Positions 14,385 through 27,757 of a stretch of DNA of 64,000 bases are shown here, in pieces. The stretch is from Parelaphostrongylus tenuis (lineage: Eukaryota > Nematoda > Chromadorea > Rhabditida > Metastrongylidae). The translations under genes were made by a program, and so were the position numbers. Within the stretch, counting starts at the first letter, position 1. Each line of letters starts with the position of its first letter. The notes under the pieces were generated by a model that saw nothing but the letters and a program-made list of their open reading frames with translations, made no database searches and was not told the DNA's origin. The DNA lies in the NCBI GenBank assembly GCA_019055375.1, contig JAHQIW010000302.1, forward strand, positions 124,001-188,000, read 5' to 3'.

Positions 14385-15297
14385 CCACCCCTGTATCATT
14401 ATTGTGCTGCTGTCTATTGAGAAGAACACTGTTGTCTTACCATTCTTCAAATTTTGTCACTGAAGTCAACCTCACAGATATTTCAATGGGATTGGAAAAA
14501 ACTCAATACAATATCAAACTGTGTGTCGTAAATGAAACGACAGAAAACATCACCATTGAAAAGCATTGACTCGAAAAGCTTTCCCCATTCAATTTCCGCA
14601 AAATGGGCCGTCTGAGCTGAAAAATTCAAATTACAATAAATTTTATATTCATAATCTTCATGAAAATAACCTGATGAAAAATGACAAAATCCATGTAGAA
14701 AAAGACCTTTTGTGGGATTAACTGTTGTGATTGTTGAATATGCCGCTATATGTGCTGTTATGTTGCTGCCGCTGTTACCTTATAACTTGTGATGTTCAAT
14801 TATATGTTGCTGGTGCAAAGCAAAGGAACATCGCAAACTTGATTAGTTACCAGCTTATGATAAACGGTTTTTTGTTTTCGGAAGTAGGCGATAATTTTTC
14901 CAGTATCTAAAGAGGTCGTAGCTCAAGAAAACGACTGGCCTATGGAATAAGCTTTGCTCTATCGCTTTGAGGGTGTTTGTTTGTGGTTAGATAAGTTTTC
15001 AACTATCCATCCTCCATCAAGCTTCTTCCATAATCTGCAGGCGTCTTGTAAATTACCAAGGTCTATTAATGCTTTTATGCCTGCACAATCCATACGATGA
15101 CCATAGCCTAAGTAATTGAAAGTAAAATTGCATATTTATCAAGTAAAAATTGAAGCTGAATATGCCACATGATACCCGCCAGTGGTTTTTCGATAATTCG
15201 CTACAGATTGTTTTCGATATTACGCGGAGTTGAAGACTCCATACATCTATGGAACAAAGATTGATTTGTCTCTCTACTGTCATAATACTAAATTATT

Positions 15298-15930
15298 CTT
15301 TCATTATATTTGAGCTAACATGTCATGTGGTCTGGTAAGGGCTCTTGTACAACCCGATACGCGTATTTCGTCCTTACAGACTCGTCAGCCGGGCAGAACC
15401 CGTCGTCTTCCGATCTTTTTATAAGTCAGATCTGTCGGGAGCATTACTCTCCCTACAGAGAGGTATTGAAGACGAATGTTTTACACTCTATGTCAAGTAA
15501 AATTTTCACCTAACACAGAGTGCTGTACACTCGATTGCTTTTTGGTTGGTATTTTTATCATATTATACCTTTACTTTGAGTGTTTTATTAAGACCATCTC
15601 AAATAATAATGAAAGGTTCTATTGAAAATTGAGCGTGCTCCTGATAAAGCACTCGAAATAAAGGTATATGATAAAAATATCAGCCAAAAAGCAAATGAGT
15701 GTGCAACACTCAGTGTTAGGTGAAAATTTCACTTGACTTAGAGTGTAAAACGTTCGTTTTCCATACCTCTCTGTAGAGAGAGGTGAGCTCCCGAGAAAAC
15801 TGACTATTGAAAAGATTGAAAGACGATGGGTTGTACCCGGCTGAAGAGTGTGTAAGGTTGAAACACGCGTATCGGGCTGTACAAGAGCCCTCACCAGACC
15901 ACATGAAATGTTGGCTCAAATAATGATGAA
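15298..15930. repeat. 633-bp near-perfect palindrome (foldback element)
   Basis: Two arms of about 305 bp are inverted copies of each other around a centre near 15610: for example ATGTGGTCTGGTAAGGGCTC at 15322 against the complement of GAGCCCTCACCAGACCACAT at 15885-15904. The arms differ by scattered substitutions. A module of about 80 bp at the centre (TCAAATAATAATGAA ... CACTCGAAATAAAGGTAT) recurs just outside the right arm (15914-15990). Because the arms mirror each other, similar short ORFs appear on both strands; none resembles a known protein. Probably a non-autonomous foldback DNA transposon. Confidence 0.8.
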
Positions 15931-18769
15931 GGGATCTATTGAAATTTGAGCGTGGTCTTAATGAAACACTCGAAATAAAGGTATAATATGGTTAAATTAT
16001 TTAACAAAGCTGAGCATTTATCGACTCATCTTCCATATTTTTCCTCACTTAGCTCGACGAAAGTGAATGGAAAAGCTGCAAGTGCCGAAGATGAAATTAG
16101 CGATGATGGTGCAATGATATATTTCCTGGAAACCGTTAGAGAGCTATGAAGACTTGTTGACTAGCTTTCTTTTTACCGGCAACGCAGTTTCCGTTATGGC
16201 TCCTGCAAAAGTAAACCTTCAATCAGACTTACTTTTCGTGTGTAGACAAATATCTCATGCCCTTCAGAAGCAATTTCGCCTTTCGCTAAAATATCCTACA
16301 AGAGCAGCATCATTACGAAGTTAAAGTAATAAAAATCATGCAGTGGAGGTGGCTACACTGTCAGAATTTGTAGGTGCAGCAATCCTTGCACAGCTGTAAA
16401 TGTGACGCAATCTGTAGTCCCGAGGTTTATGTGCGACTGGCTAAATGAAGGAAAGCACCATGTCACTGAGTGGAGCACGATTTCTTTCCCCAAAACTTAT
16501 GAAAAGGAACGTCATCCTGTTGACTGCAGGGAGGACAGAAAACGATTTTCTTGAAGAAATAATAACAGATGAAGAGCAATGAAGAATGACGGAAATCGAT
16601 TGTCGAAATGGAAAGACACAAGTGACATTATCATGACTTCTCTGACGTTTACAATGAGACCTCTTCCTCATTTCATCAAGACGGTTGTCTTATAGAAGCT
16701 ACGAAAACGGCAAGTACAGAAGATTTATAATGAGTAAGTGTGCAATGACTTAATATATCAGCGCAAAATGGAAATACACTTATGACACCATCATTTCATC
16801 TAAGCTACAAACATGTTGGAAAGAATAATAGTAGATTTATTCGTTACAGAAAACATTATTTTTGAGAGGCTTCACTATCTCATATTTGTGTTGGGTGTTG
16901 TATCTCTATACGACTTTTAAGTTGTGGGCAATATGATGAAGACTCGTAAACACTCCTAAACACTTCATGAAAGACTGGTGATAACTGAATACACATTTAT
17001 GAACAAGCTGCACTAAATCCAACTTGCAAGCAACCGTGAGAACACAAGATCATTTTGGAAAAATCTACTGAGAATTTGCCCCTTCATCATAGGTGTCTCA
17101 AAGTGTTAAATTACAGTGTCAATACGGGAGCATTTTCACGCCCTCTTATTGACCGCAGCCTTTATGCTTCGTACTCTCTTTATCAACATTGGTCTCTTGC
17201 CAGAACAAGAACTCATCCAAAAGAAGAATTTTTAATGCACAAAATAGCTCTTGAGAGCACACCTAACATGGCGTCTGTGCTCGACAATCTTTTGACTAAG
17301 TGATAGAAATGCAGTGAAAAACTTCATGCATCGAATTTATTGTACGATTAGAAAACGCATCGAAAGCAATGCACTCCGCCCACGTGACTTTCCGACAAAC
17401 ACTGCACAACTTACGTCTCGCGCTCTATATCAACTCTGATACGTTATGTGGGGCTAATGAAGGCATTGGTGAACATCGCTTGATTCATTACGTCATTAAC
17501 AGAAAGATGATGATGCATTTGATGAAGGATTAATCATTGTGAGATGTCAATATTCTTCGTTAACATGAACGTTACATAGAAAATCTTAGACTTTTTTTGA
17601 AGATTCTATCAAAATCCACTTGATCATTTTCAATGGTACAGTCGATATCCACTTTAGTCAAGAGTCTTAAATTGAAGAGAAAAACCCACGAATACGCCAA
17701 ATGTGCTAAACAATTATTTGATAGAACTACGGACATTCAATGTGAAGAAAGTCACATCGAATATTCGATTTTGTATGCTCATTCTTAACTGGAGGTTTAC
17801 CAACGCTCAACTAATACTTCACGAAAGTTGACCTATATAGAGATCTACTTGTCTAGGTTGCCAAAGTCTGTAAACTCGGTCCTTCTAATTTTCCTAGATT
17901 AACATGTTTTAAAAAATCAAAGGGCTATCATATCGATGACGTCTCCTCGTATTTCTTTCAGTAAGAAATCATTCCTATTACACCACGGCACATGACATCA
18001 GTTTTTCGTTGGACACGCTTCCACTAACAGCTCTATGTCTTTCTTTCCGGCTGATAATCCTATTTCAAATCGCGATTTAATCTTAACTCCTAGGCTTCTA
18101 CCTCATTTGCCTTTCAGTCGATTTTGCTTTTATGACTCCTCTTTGCTACCTCAAAATGTCGCAGATGTCCAAAGAGTAAAGAAGAACGTAACAGTTTCCC
18201 TCGAAGTTTTGCTGCCTACTTTACTGCTTCTTCTCTCTAAAATTGACAAATTTTTATGCATAAATAGTCTGATGACTAGGCAAAAGTGACTATCTACTCC
18301 AAAACTACTTTCTGATTTCAAAGCATACATGAATAGACTGCGATCCTCCTACATTTCTGAGGAGTATAAAGTCCATGTTCAAAAAGAACTAGTCTTTGTT
18401 TACAAGAGATTTCTACAGAGTATGTCCTATCCTGCCAGTCGTTCAATATGAAGATTTTCTCTACATAGCTCAACATCACACGTTCTGTTCAAATCTTGGC
18501 AATTGCATTCGATTCGCTTCCTCGCACTGATTCTCCACAAAGGTCTTCAACTATATTGTTCTTCTTCCAAATGATGCTTGAGGACTTCACCCGTTCACGG
18601 ATGTCATAGTATGCTAGTCGACTCGACTGGCAATAGCGCTGTTCAAGTGTTCCTATGCGAACTTGCAAGAGGACGTTGAAGAGGGAGATCGAAAATGATT
18701 TGCTAGTAGCGCGCATAAGTATCCACTGAGCTATCCTCCACCGTTTCTTATATTTACAAGTAGGATAGT

Positions 18770-19030
18770 GTGATCAGCGCTGATTACAACCATCCGACTT
18801 CAAAGCATTTTAGAGGTGATTTAGTGCATATTAGCTTACGTAGTCGACTACGACTGCCCATCGAGGTATCAAATCACTGCTGCTATATTGCCAAAGAAGT
18901 CTGACACTAAATTGTCCTCATCGGCGAAATGGAAGGCTTACATAGCTTGAGACAATAAAGTCGGATTAGATCGAAATTCCTGTGTAATTGCATTACACCT
19001 CCGGCACTGTTCTACGCGTTTGAGTTCATC
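18770..19030. repeat. Decayed copy of the SINE-like family
   Basis: GAGGTATCAAATCACTGCTG followed by CTATATTGCCAAAGAAGTCTG matches the body of the copies at 10.9, 37.5 and 62.1 kb. The head is not clear. Confidence 0.4.
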
Positions 19031-19167
19031 AATATCAACGGCGAGTAATTTCTCTTCCATAAATTTTCTGAACCGACTCCCTATTGACCTCAGAATTCTT
19101 CTATATTTTACAGATTTTTCTTTGTAAGCCGAAACAAGGTTGGTTCAATAAAATTATTTTGACAAGC

Positions 19168-19205
19168 TGATGCTTTGACGATTGAGCCTTCTTCAGAGTT
19201 TGCTA
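19168..19205 (-). other. Hammerhead-like repeat motif, decayed
   Basis: The - strand reads CTCTGAAGAAGGCTCAATCG then TCAAAGC. The GAAAC box is lost, so it is a fossil of the same repeat family. Confidence 0.3.
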
Positions 19206-19479
19206 TGATCAACTTGCCAGCAACCGCGTCAGTCAAACACCACCGTTACTTCAACAAGAAAAATCACAAACAAAATTTCAATCGCATGAAGCAAAAAACA
19301 GCATCTCAATATACTCATCGCTATTTTTGGGTCTGATTGGAGGTAACAGTGCAGAGATCACGTGGACTGCGCTTGCACCTCTCACTCCAAGATAACAGTC
19401 CTATATACTGTGCCAAGTTACCTGGAATAACGAGGCATTCTTGCTACTAGTTCAATCACTTCTCACTCCTTATGATTCT

Positions 19480-19501
19480 ATAAATCATATACATATATAT
19501 A

Positions 19502-19536
<35 letters not shown>
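19480..19536. repeat. (TA)n microsatellite
   Basis: About 45 bases of TA alternation with few interruptions. Confidence 0.9.
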
Positions 19537-19539
<3 letters not shown>

Positions 19540-22300
19540 TTTGTTGATCAAGCTTGTAGCACGAAGTTGTTAGAAACAAATTTACTCGGCAAACGTCGAG
19601 TTAGACCTCATCAGAGCCGTTGATTCGAGTTCAATACCCACAGTCGTTGTCTTCTTTTTGGTGTTCGTCTTCGTTGCCTATCAGTCCAAACTTTCTTCAG
19701 TAAAGACCGCTTAAATGAAGATGCCTAACATCGGTTTTTTTCCAGGTATCCATTTTGCAGAAGTCGGTATAATTTTTGTCCGTCATAGAGCTTTCAATCG
19801 AATCGGAAACCAACAAATGTATGACTTCGACGTTATTGATTATTGATATAGAATTTGTTGAATGAGCGTGTATCACGAATTGCTATAGACAAGTTTACTC
19901 GGATAACGTTCCGACAGGTTCTGTTTTCTCGATAGCCGATGATTTGTATAGATTGCCCACGTTCGTTCGTCCTCGTTGTGGTCTTCATTTTCGGTTTCGA
20001 TCGAGTCAAAATCTTCCATGAATGTTTTTTGCTCGCTATCGCAAGTAATGAATTTTGATTTTCTGTAACATTTTTGGTATAAATAATGAATTTGCCTTCA
20101 TACTCTCTACCAGTCGCAGTGGTATAATGAATTATGCAGGGGAAGTAAAGAGCAGCAGTGAAGAGCAAAAGACTTATAAATAATCATTGTGTAAGCACTA
20201 ATGTTTTTACTTCCTCTTCGTGGCTCGCGGGTGTTGTCTCTCGTTCCATCCTCACGCTGGCACAGGCTTTATTTTAACAGTGTTGATTTATGTGTTGGCG
20301 AAGAAGAAGTTCAAATAGAAGAAAAAACGGATTGAAATGATTGTGCGAAGATTGATCATGGGACAATTCAAAATTAACTTTAGTCTCATTGTGGCAAGAT
20401 TATTTCGACAAACCAAAAAAACGTTTCACAGTGTTATGCGCATGGAAGTACTCATATTTTCACGTTGATATGCATGGTCATAGGCAAAATCTTTGACTTT
20501 GCACTTGAGTTCGATTGCTGTCATACCTGAGGTCTTTGTCTTTTTAATGGTTCTTAATGGAAGCTGCTCAATTTCATTCATCTAAAATTTTGGAGTTCTG
20601 CAGGACGACCTCACATTCAAAGTGCAGGAAACCTTCTGACTCTGTACACAAGGGCAACTTCTATAAAGGTCGTCGGTCTGGCACTAATCTGTCAACTCCC
20701 ACATGATCGGGTGCGCTTAATGACTTAGGATGGGGTCTCACTGGGGAGCGCGGTTTGGTCTAGGGGCACATCACTGTTGTTCTTGGGTGCATGTTGGTAG
20801 TAAAGAAATCAAAACAATAAACAGAACCATATATTCTGCAAACGGCCCTAAATCCGTTCATTCTATGTAGAATTTAGGAACGAAAAATGGTAGAGAGAAT
20901 GACTAATATGTGATAATGTGAACATCTGGAATTCTAAGCGAATATCTTGCCCGTCATAGACCAATGGAGCCTCTGTTATAGTTGGTGGAAACACTGTCGT
21001 CGATTTTTTCCAATAAATAAGCATAAAGAATTTTTCCCGTTAGTGTACAAACTTGTTGCCAAGGCCCTTTTTTCTACTGACGGGTGAAGCAGCAATAGTC
21101 GCTAATATTTCCCATTACAACATTTTGTCTCAGCCCTGACCATAAATTATACGCATCTTTATTTCTTCATTGTGATTTGAATTTTCAATATCCCATTGTG
21201 ATTTTATTGAATCATGAGGAGTTCAAGTGCTGCCGTACAGCATGCACGTCATATAAATATGATGTTCGCTTTACGGATGCTTTCGTGCCTCTTAGTTTTA
21301 CGGAAAAAGTAGGAGGAATTACGCAGTTTGACTTCTAATTTTCTCAGGTTATGGAACAACACACTTTTTTATTACCAAATGTTATTTATTTCTTCTCTGA
21401 AAAGTGCAAAGCTACCACGAAATCGGACCTACATTGGTGGCGTTCTAGTAAGTAGCCCAATTGCTAAAAGTCAAGCATTATATTCACCGTCAAGCAATGT
21501 GTTCACTTTTTTCAAAGTATTTTTTGATAACGTTACCAGAAAAATGCTGAAAAATAGTAAATGAGTAATGGATGTGAGCAAAATCTTTGAGACGGTGCCT
21601 TCCGATTAAAGGTGTCATGGACTCTGGTACATGGAACTTTTTATAAAAGCTGTTTTGTAAAAGTGAATCCCAATGAACATTTTGACACAAGCATAACTTT
21701 CTTCTTTGAGTACGCCTTTCGTTGACTGAATGACCTCACCGTTCTTTCAAAAATAACTGCATAGATTTTTTTGAGCCCAGATTCCTCCAAATGATAGGCG
21801 GTTAGTCCATAAAAGTATAGAAAATGCATTAAGGAAGAAATCTAACTCTTATTTGTGACGTTTATGCGTACTTGGTACGTTTTCATCCACGCTTTGACCT
21901 TTTACGAACAACGAGCCCTTGCAGTAGCTTCATGCAACTCCCATTGACGTCTGCTTTTACATAGCTCAGTGTCGCCTTTATACTGGTGGAGTAACTCGCT
22001 CAATCTTTTAAGACAGCCGATTATTTTTCGGTAAGCAAAGCGTCTTCCAAAAGAGGTTTTGTTCTATGCTTTGTCAGTGTGTAAATTTTCTAGAGCGTTT
22101 CTGCAATTTCGAACCTCTTAAATTTGAGCTTATAATAAGCCGAAAGCGGAATTGTTATAGATTGTTCATGGCAGCACGGTGACTGCAAACATCAAGATAC
22201 ACTGGGGTGGGAGAACATTTTGCTTTGTTACAGAGATAGTTGAACTTTAGCTGTTAATTAAAATCCAACTTCTGCAAAAGGAAGCTAGAAGATTTTTGTA

Positions 22301-22342
22301 CTCTCCAGACCCTAGAGAAGGCGAAACTGTCGAAGCTCTAGC
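22301..22342 (+). other. Hammerhead-like repeat motif, decayed
   Basis: CTCTCCAGACCCTAGAGAAG is followed by GCGAAACTGTCGAAGC. Related in layout to 14349-14384, including a similar downstream stretch (TGTACTGTTATTGCGCTG against TATCATTATTGTGCTG). Confidence 0.35.
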
Positions 22343-22724
22343 TACTGTACTGTTATTGCGCTGTACTCAATAAATACTCTTAGCAATAACCTCGTATCTG
22401 TTTATCAAGACGAACTTCTGAGATATGGAAATTTGTTTCTGTGAGATTCAAAAAGGGAGATTTTACCAGCTAATGTAGATTAACTCGAAGACTGAGGGCA
22501 AAATTTGAAATTTCACTTTTCTAATACAAGTAGGTAAAAATATTTTCTTTAATGATCAATGTAGTTATGATTATATCAAGTGAAAAAGTGTGTTCAGTGC
22601 TGGGACATGTTTCTAGGACGTGAACACTTTCAGCAACATATGCGGCCATCCCTTATATACTATACAAATCTCTAAGGAAAGTATAAAGTTTTCCTATTGC
22701 CCATCTCTATTGCCTCATCATTGT

Positions 22725-23338
22725 CACAGGACGACAAAGCGAGCGGGAGAAGCGCTTAACACATTGGGTACCGCAGACGCACGGCGGTAGTCTGGACCCG
22801 TGGAGCACGCGGCGGCTTTGAGGCGAGCGGCCTGCAGTGACAAGTGAAACGTGATGAGTGCTGCCGTCCTTCGGGAAAAAGGGTGCTGATTTAATCCCTA
22901 ACACGACGCTTCGGTGTAGTTTCTTGGTGTTATGTTTTCGTTTTCAGTACAATATGCCCAAATCACCGACGCACCATATCACAACATATCTCATATAGTA
23001 AGAGCGTAACATAAGTGTTACCTTATAGATTTGCGTTTTGTATCAGGAATCAAAATGTTAGACAACTGAGCGCTTTTTCTTTGCTATATATTAATTGAGA
23101 CCAAAAAATAATGCCAAAAAACTGCAGTGAAGCGTCATGTTAGGGGATCGAGTCATATCATGTCAAGGTGCGACAGCACGAGGCACACATCACTGCGAGC
23201 TGCTCGTCGCCGAGCCGCATCATTGGGAGCCAAAGTCTCTTTACTTGCAAAATTCAGTCTCTTGATTTGCCCTATAAATAAAAGCCTAGTAATCGTGGAA
23301 GGCGTTGTGATAAGACGACAGTAGTTCACAGGCCACAT
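22725..23338 (-). other. Two GC-rich exon-like patches
   Basis: On the - strand, 23153-23260 reads SKETLAPNDAARRRAARSD. 22735-22850, after a good acceptor (CTTGTCACTGCAG), reads AARLKAAACSTGPDYRRASA then VPNVLSASPARFVVL and a stop. Order and strand would allow one gene end, but the joining phase was not established. GC is far above the surroundings. Unrecognised. Confidence 0.25.
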
Positions 23339-23854
23339 TAACGCACTTAGTATTGACCGTATTTCTTATAGTGTGAGGTTGGGTAATAAGTTAATAAAAA
23401 TTCTAAAAGCTTGTTAATGTTCTCTCTTACTTTCCAAGCTTCATCCTGCTCTCTCTCTCATTCTCACTCTGCCTCTCTCAGTTACTTACTTGCAAGCAAG
23501 TGATGGGTGCATTGCTATCACCGCTCCGCACGTCATCTCATCAAATCCTAGCCTTGCACTTTTGTCATCTCTCCTGCTGGAATAAATCCTCCTAGCGCTC
23601 GAAAGGCTAACGAAACCTCCCTCGATCGGCTTTTTCTGCAACCCTACTTGATAATTTGGAGGCATGTGTAAGCCATTTATGGAGTTTTTTGAGGACTTGG
23701 TAAACGTAGAAAACCAAATTAGCTTGATAATTCTCCAGTTCCTCTCAACCATTTTCATCGGCTGTAGTATGAATTCATTTCTTATGGCATTCGCTCACGA
23801 ATGTGACGTGCCTTTGCATAACCTACATCATGTGTTTACCACTTCATTCCGAGG

Positions 23855-24037
23855 TCAATATACCATTTGCAGCTGCTTGGCTGCTAGAAGCAATGAACAT
23901 GCTCTTCCGATAAGAGGACGCTTTCCTCTTGATGAAATCCATCGCACTGTTCTTATCGTCCATTTGTCGTCAACTTCTCTGGGTACTTGGCAACCTGTCA
24001 AGTTTTCGCAGCCGATATATAGCTTCCTGTATTTCAA
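23855..24037 (-). pseudogene. Probable 3' fragment of a second RTE-like retrotransposon
   Basis: The - strand reads VDDKWTIRTVRWISSRGKRP followed by GR. This matches the order of the conserved tail of RTE-type proteins (D-x-W-T then R-D/G-x-K-R-P-x-G-R-P). The family is not the same as the relic at 47.7-49.7 kb. Only about 60 residues are readable; the sequence beyond is frameshifted or unrelated. Confidence 0.4.
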
Positions 24038-24856
24038 GTTTCTATGTTACGGATTCAACTGAATGTTACATTCACCATTTATGTGTTTCAGAAGACATTT
24101 TTGAACTACTTTTGAATATTGTACAAATTCTCAACGTGGCTAAAACGTCAAATAATCTCAGCTGCGTTGAAGTGCAATAAGGGATTATCAAATCAAGTCG
24201 ATGACTCCGGGTTTTTGAGCATCACATGTATCACCTGCACAACGTGTTCTACTAATAACCGTTGAATGAATTGAGACAAAGCGCTAAATTTCTCATTCAT
24301 TCCTGTTTGTGCAGTCATACTAAGGGGTCTAGATACTCATTAAGAATTCTGTTTTTCCTACGTCTCCATGGAGAAGTCATACTTTCAAGTAAGGATCTTT
24401 CTGCCGCACGTTAATTCTCTAGAAGAACCACTCGCTAATTACCCTTGCCATCTGCTGTTCTTGAGACGCATCACGTGTTCAGCCCAACTGATATTCGATA
24501 TATATAGTCGTATACGACACGATAACTGATTTCTGATCGCAGAAGAGTTTTGAGACATCCGATTTCCACTTTTCTATCTCTTATTTACATGACACGAGAA
24601 ATTCCTAGTGTCACGCTGCTACACTGAGTGATCTATCATTTTGTTTACATATGCGCCATGTTCACATAAAGCTTCGCAGAGTAGAACATATGGGTACACT
24701 TTCGCTTATTTCTTCTTAATCTTTTTTAATATCAAGAATCTCTTGAGAGTGACCATGACCTAGCTGTTTGCTTCTGTTTGCTCACAGTTGGGAATAAATC
24801 GTTGTTTAGTTAATTTTTCACCCCGCATAAGACTCTGACGATATTCGTTCTATTAT

Positions 24857-25096
24857 ACCCAATAATGTAGAGTGGTGTGCAAAAACGTTTGCGTCAGCTG
24901 AGATTCGAACCCAGATCTCATTCTTTCCGTGAGTGCAGCGCGAAACGGGCGTCGGTAGAGCAACGGTTCAGCACGCGCACTTAGAAAGAGTGAGGTCGGG
25001 GTTTGAATCCCAGCTAACGCAAGCGTTTTTGCACACTACTCTACCTTATTGGGTATATTTTAACATCATACCACCGCAAGTGGCGGTGAAATAAAA
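24857..25096. mobile_element. Palindromic tRNA-like element
   Basis: Outer arms 24857-24901 and 25010-25056 are inverted repeats of about 45 bp (TACCCAATAA, GTAGAG, GTGTGCAAAAACG, GCGT). Inside, both strands carry a tRNA-type B box: GGTTTGAATCC on + (near 24999) and GGGTTCGAATCT on - (near 24902-24912). A + strand tRNA-like unit of 72 nt fits 24949-25020. A hairpin CACCGCAAGTGGCGGTG follows at about 25072, matching the ACCGC...GCGGT module of the 28.1-kb element. Confidence 0.6.
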
Positions 25097-25099
25097 TGA

Positions 25100-27570
25100 T
25101 TTCTGATTGATATTCGTTTCGTAAAGCGTTTTTAGGAACAGATTTAGTGTGAGATCAATCTTTCAATTTTCACCATTTCGAACTTAGCTAAGATGCATTA
25201 TCCCTTACTAATACTTGATGTTAACAGAGCGATATTATCAGCAAAATGAATGTGAATTTGATGCAAGCTATTAATTTTCAAGTCCGTGTCAAACCATTCC
25301 AATTTTAGCACATTTCCGATAACGGCCGCACTTCCGAGAAGTCGACATCGTTCAGTCGCATCAAATCCTTCTCAGAAACCCTCACTGCTTGCATAGCTCT
25401 CCTTCACTTAGAGTTTTGTCAATGCTCTTGGGGATGACTCGTCCGAGATTGCACGCGTGTCCCTTATTGTGCGATAAGGTAACACTACTCCTGCATTGAA
25501 TAGTAGTCTAACGGATATGTTTGAAAAAAAACTAGTAAGGCTGTTGGTCCTAGGAACAACGCTAATTCTTCCTAAACAATAAAACCATCATTTTTTGCCG
25601 AAAGATACTGCACATTGCGAAGAATTTGTACTCTGCGATGCAACTGAGGATCATTCCCCTTAGGTAGCAAAGAATGAATAAAATATATTCATCCTGAAGC
25701 ATTGTAAAGTTGCTAGTTGTAGATATTGTAAAAGTGATCAAATAGATAGAATAAAAATGAGATTGAGAAAAACAAATTATCGTCAAATGAGTACCAGATA
25801 TTGTATCGGAGCACGCACCCACATAATTTGTGCTACTAATGCGAGGCGCGACACGGCATGGCACGTTCACCAATGACCCGAAAATGGATCACACGGTACA
25901 GAAAGGGTCAATGGGATTTGCATTTTTGCCAGGTGTCGTGCCCAATCTTCTCACCCTATTATGCCATGTGTCCAATAAGACGTTCAGGTGGCACTGTCTT
26001 AGTGTTTTCGGTGCGGATGGTCCTCATAGTTGTTCCAGAATTACGCAGCCTAAAATCGGACCGGGATTTTATAAGCTTCTTCGTACTTGTCTAAATTAAC
26101 GTTGCGGCATTGGGAATCTTTAAGATTCAAGTTATACAATCTTCAGTTGTAGAACAGTACTGCCAGTGACATTCATAGACACCTTTAAGAGCTTTGCGTG
26201 AGAGCTGAAGGTGTTTATGTGTAACTCCTCTGATTCTTACATGATAAAGAAAGAAATTATTTTGCATATAAATTTTAACATATTATATTCACATCAAGGC
26301 GACTTATGGGCCTTTCCGAATTGAATTGTAGAATACAATCTGCGTACAGGTGAGCCCAATATACACATGTGTGATTACGTAAATACAGAATATATACATT
26401 CCGTCTGATCTAGCAGACTTAATAAAAGCAAACGATTGCACTCTTAAAGCCATCTACGTCTCAGAAAAAACCCAAGGTCTCTTTTGGTCTGTGTCCAGCT
26501 ATATTCACCACGTGATATGTATTGCCCAGCTCCAAGAAAACCTAATAGCAAAATTCTCATTCAAAAAGTTTGGTGGAGATTCAGAGCTTATAACTGGCCG
26601 ATGTGCTCTAAGGTCCGAAAGCGGTTTAAGCTGCTGTTATCATTCAGCATGATCCTCTTCTTATATTTCATATTCTCTGTCTGTTGAACGTGCCAATTAC
26701 ACTTGTGATTCACTTGATGTCTCAAAAACCATCTAATTCGATTTGTTCACCATTACAGGTGAATTTGTCATGAAGTGAACTTTGTAACAATTTATGAGCA
26801 GTTCTTCTGATATCTTTCAGTTTACTAAGCATTGCGTTTGTTTCAGTCAAGCCTATCGAAGATATGACGATCCTCTCATCAAAACGGATAATTCATAGGG
26901 TTTTTTCACCATAGTTTTCTTCTCAGTTAAGGTGACGCTTTCGTCCAATTCATTGCATTATGACGATGAACAATTTTAATGTTACAGCGTCTTTTTGCCG
27001 AAGCTTCTTCTTTTGGATTGAATAGAGAAATTGAAGTTAGTTCAGTTTTGCTGAATTTTCATAAGGATTCTTTATTTCAAAGAATGGTTTTTTTAATTGC
27101 TGTCAATGAGCTAGAAATACGGTTTTTCTTCTCCACCAGAATTCCATCGCAAAATATAACCACATCGGGCTCGTTTCCACCGTTTTTTGCAAAGTCTCCT
27201 TGAAGTCTTCAAGAAAAAGCGCATGCGAGGACTTTTTGCCTGCGAGTGTCTCATCTAAACAATAACAGAGAGCTCAGAAACCGCATGGTTAGTGATGCCG
27301 TGCCGTCATTAGTGCATCCATAATCACTGGTTCGACACTGTTATCAATCCGATTCTGAAACTTTAGTAGAGTTATCACAGAATTCGAATGGCAGTCAGCT
27401 TTACTAGCATTCAACAATATTTATCACGAAGATCAAATCATCAAGCAACTAGCTAATCAATGTGCAAATCTAAAATATTTCTCAAAATGACACATGAGAG
27501 GCACTAAACCAAACTTTATACTCTTGCGTCTCTGCGTTTAAGTGGGTTTTTTGGGCATAACCACAAACAA
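25100..27570. other. Region without a nameable gene
   Basis: A patch at 25830-26099 is open in two + frames and has raised GC, but no protein family is recognised. No splice-flanked exon is convincing. Confidence 0.35.
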
Positions 27571-27576
27571 TGTGAC

Positions 27577-27579
27577 TGT

Positions 27580-27616
<37 letters not shown>

Positions 27617-27726
27617 TCGTATATGTGTGTATGTGTATGAGTGTGGTGAGTGTGTGGTGTGTGTGGTGCGTGTGATGTGTGTATATGCATGTATGTACAT
27701 ATGTATGTATGCATGTATGCATGTAG

Positions 27727-27757
<31 letters not shown>

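Larger units (their letters stand above)
16000..22290. other. Region without a nameable gene
   Basis: Holds the SINE-like fragment at 18.8-19.0 kb, a decayed hammerhead-like motif at 19.2 kb and a TA tract at 19.5 kb. Open frames on both strands at 18035-18716 are AT-biased and unrecognised. Nothing else is supported. Confidence 0.4.

Noticed and set aside
15325..15919. Similar 60-90 codon frames on both strands
   Set aside because: They mirror each other because the region is a palindrome; no protein family is visible.
25830..26099. Overlapping + frames of 78-89 codons
   Set aside because: Two frames are open at once and neither shows a known domain or convincing splice sites.
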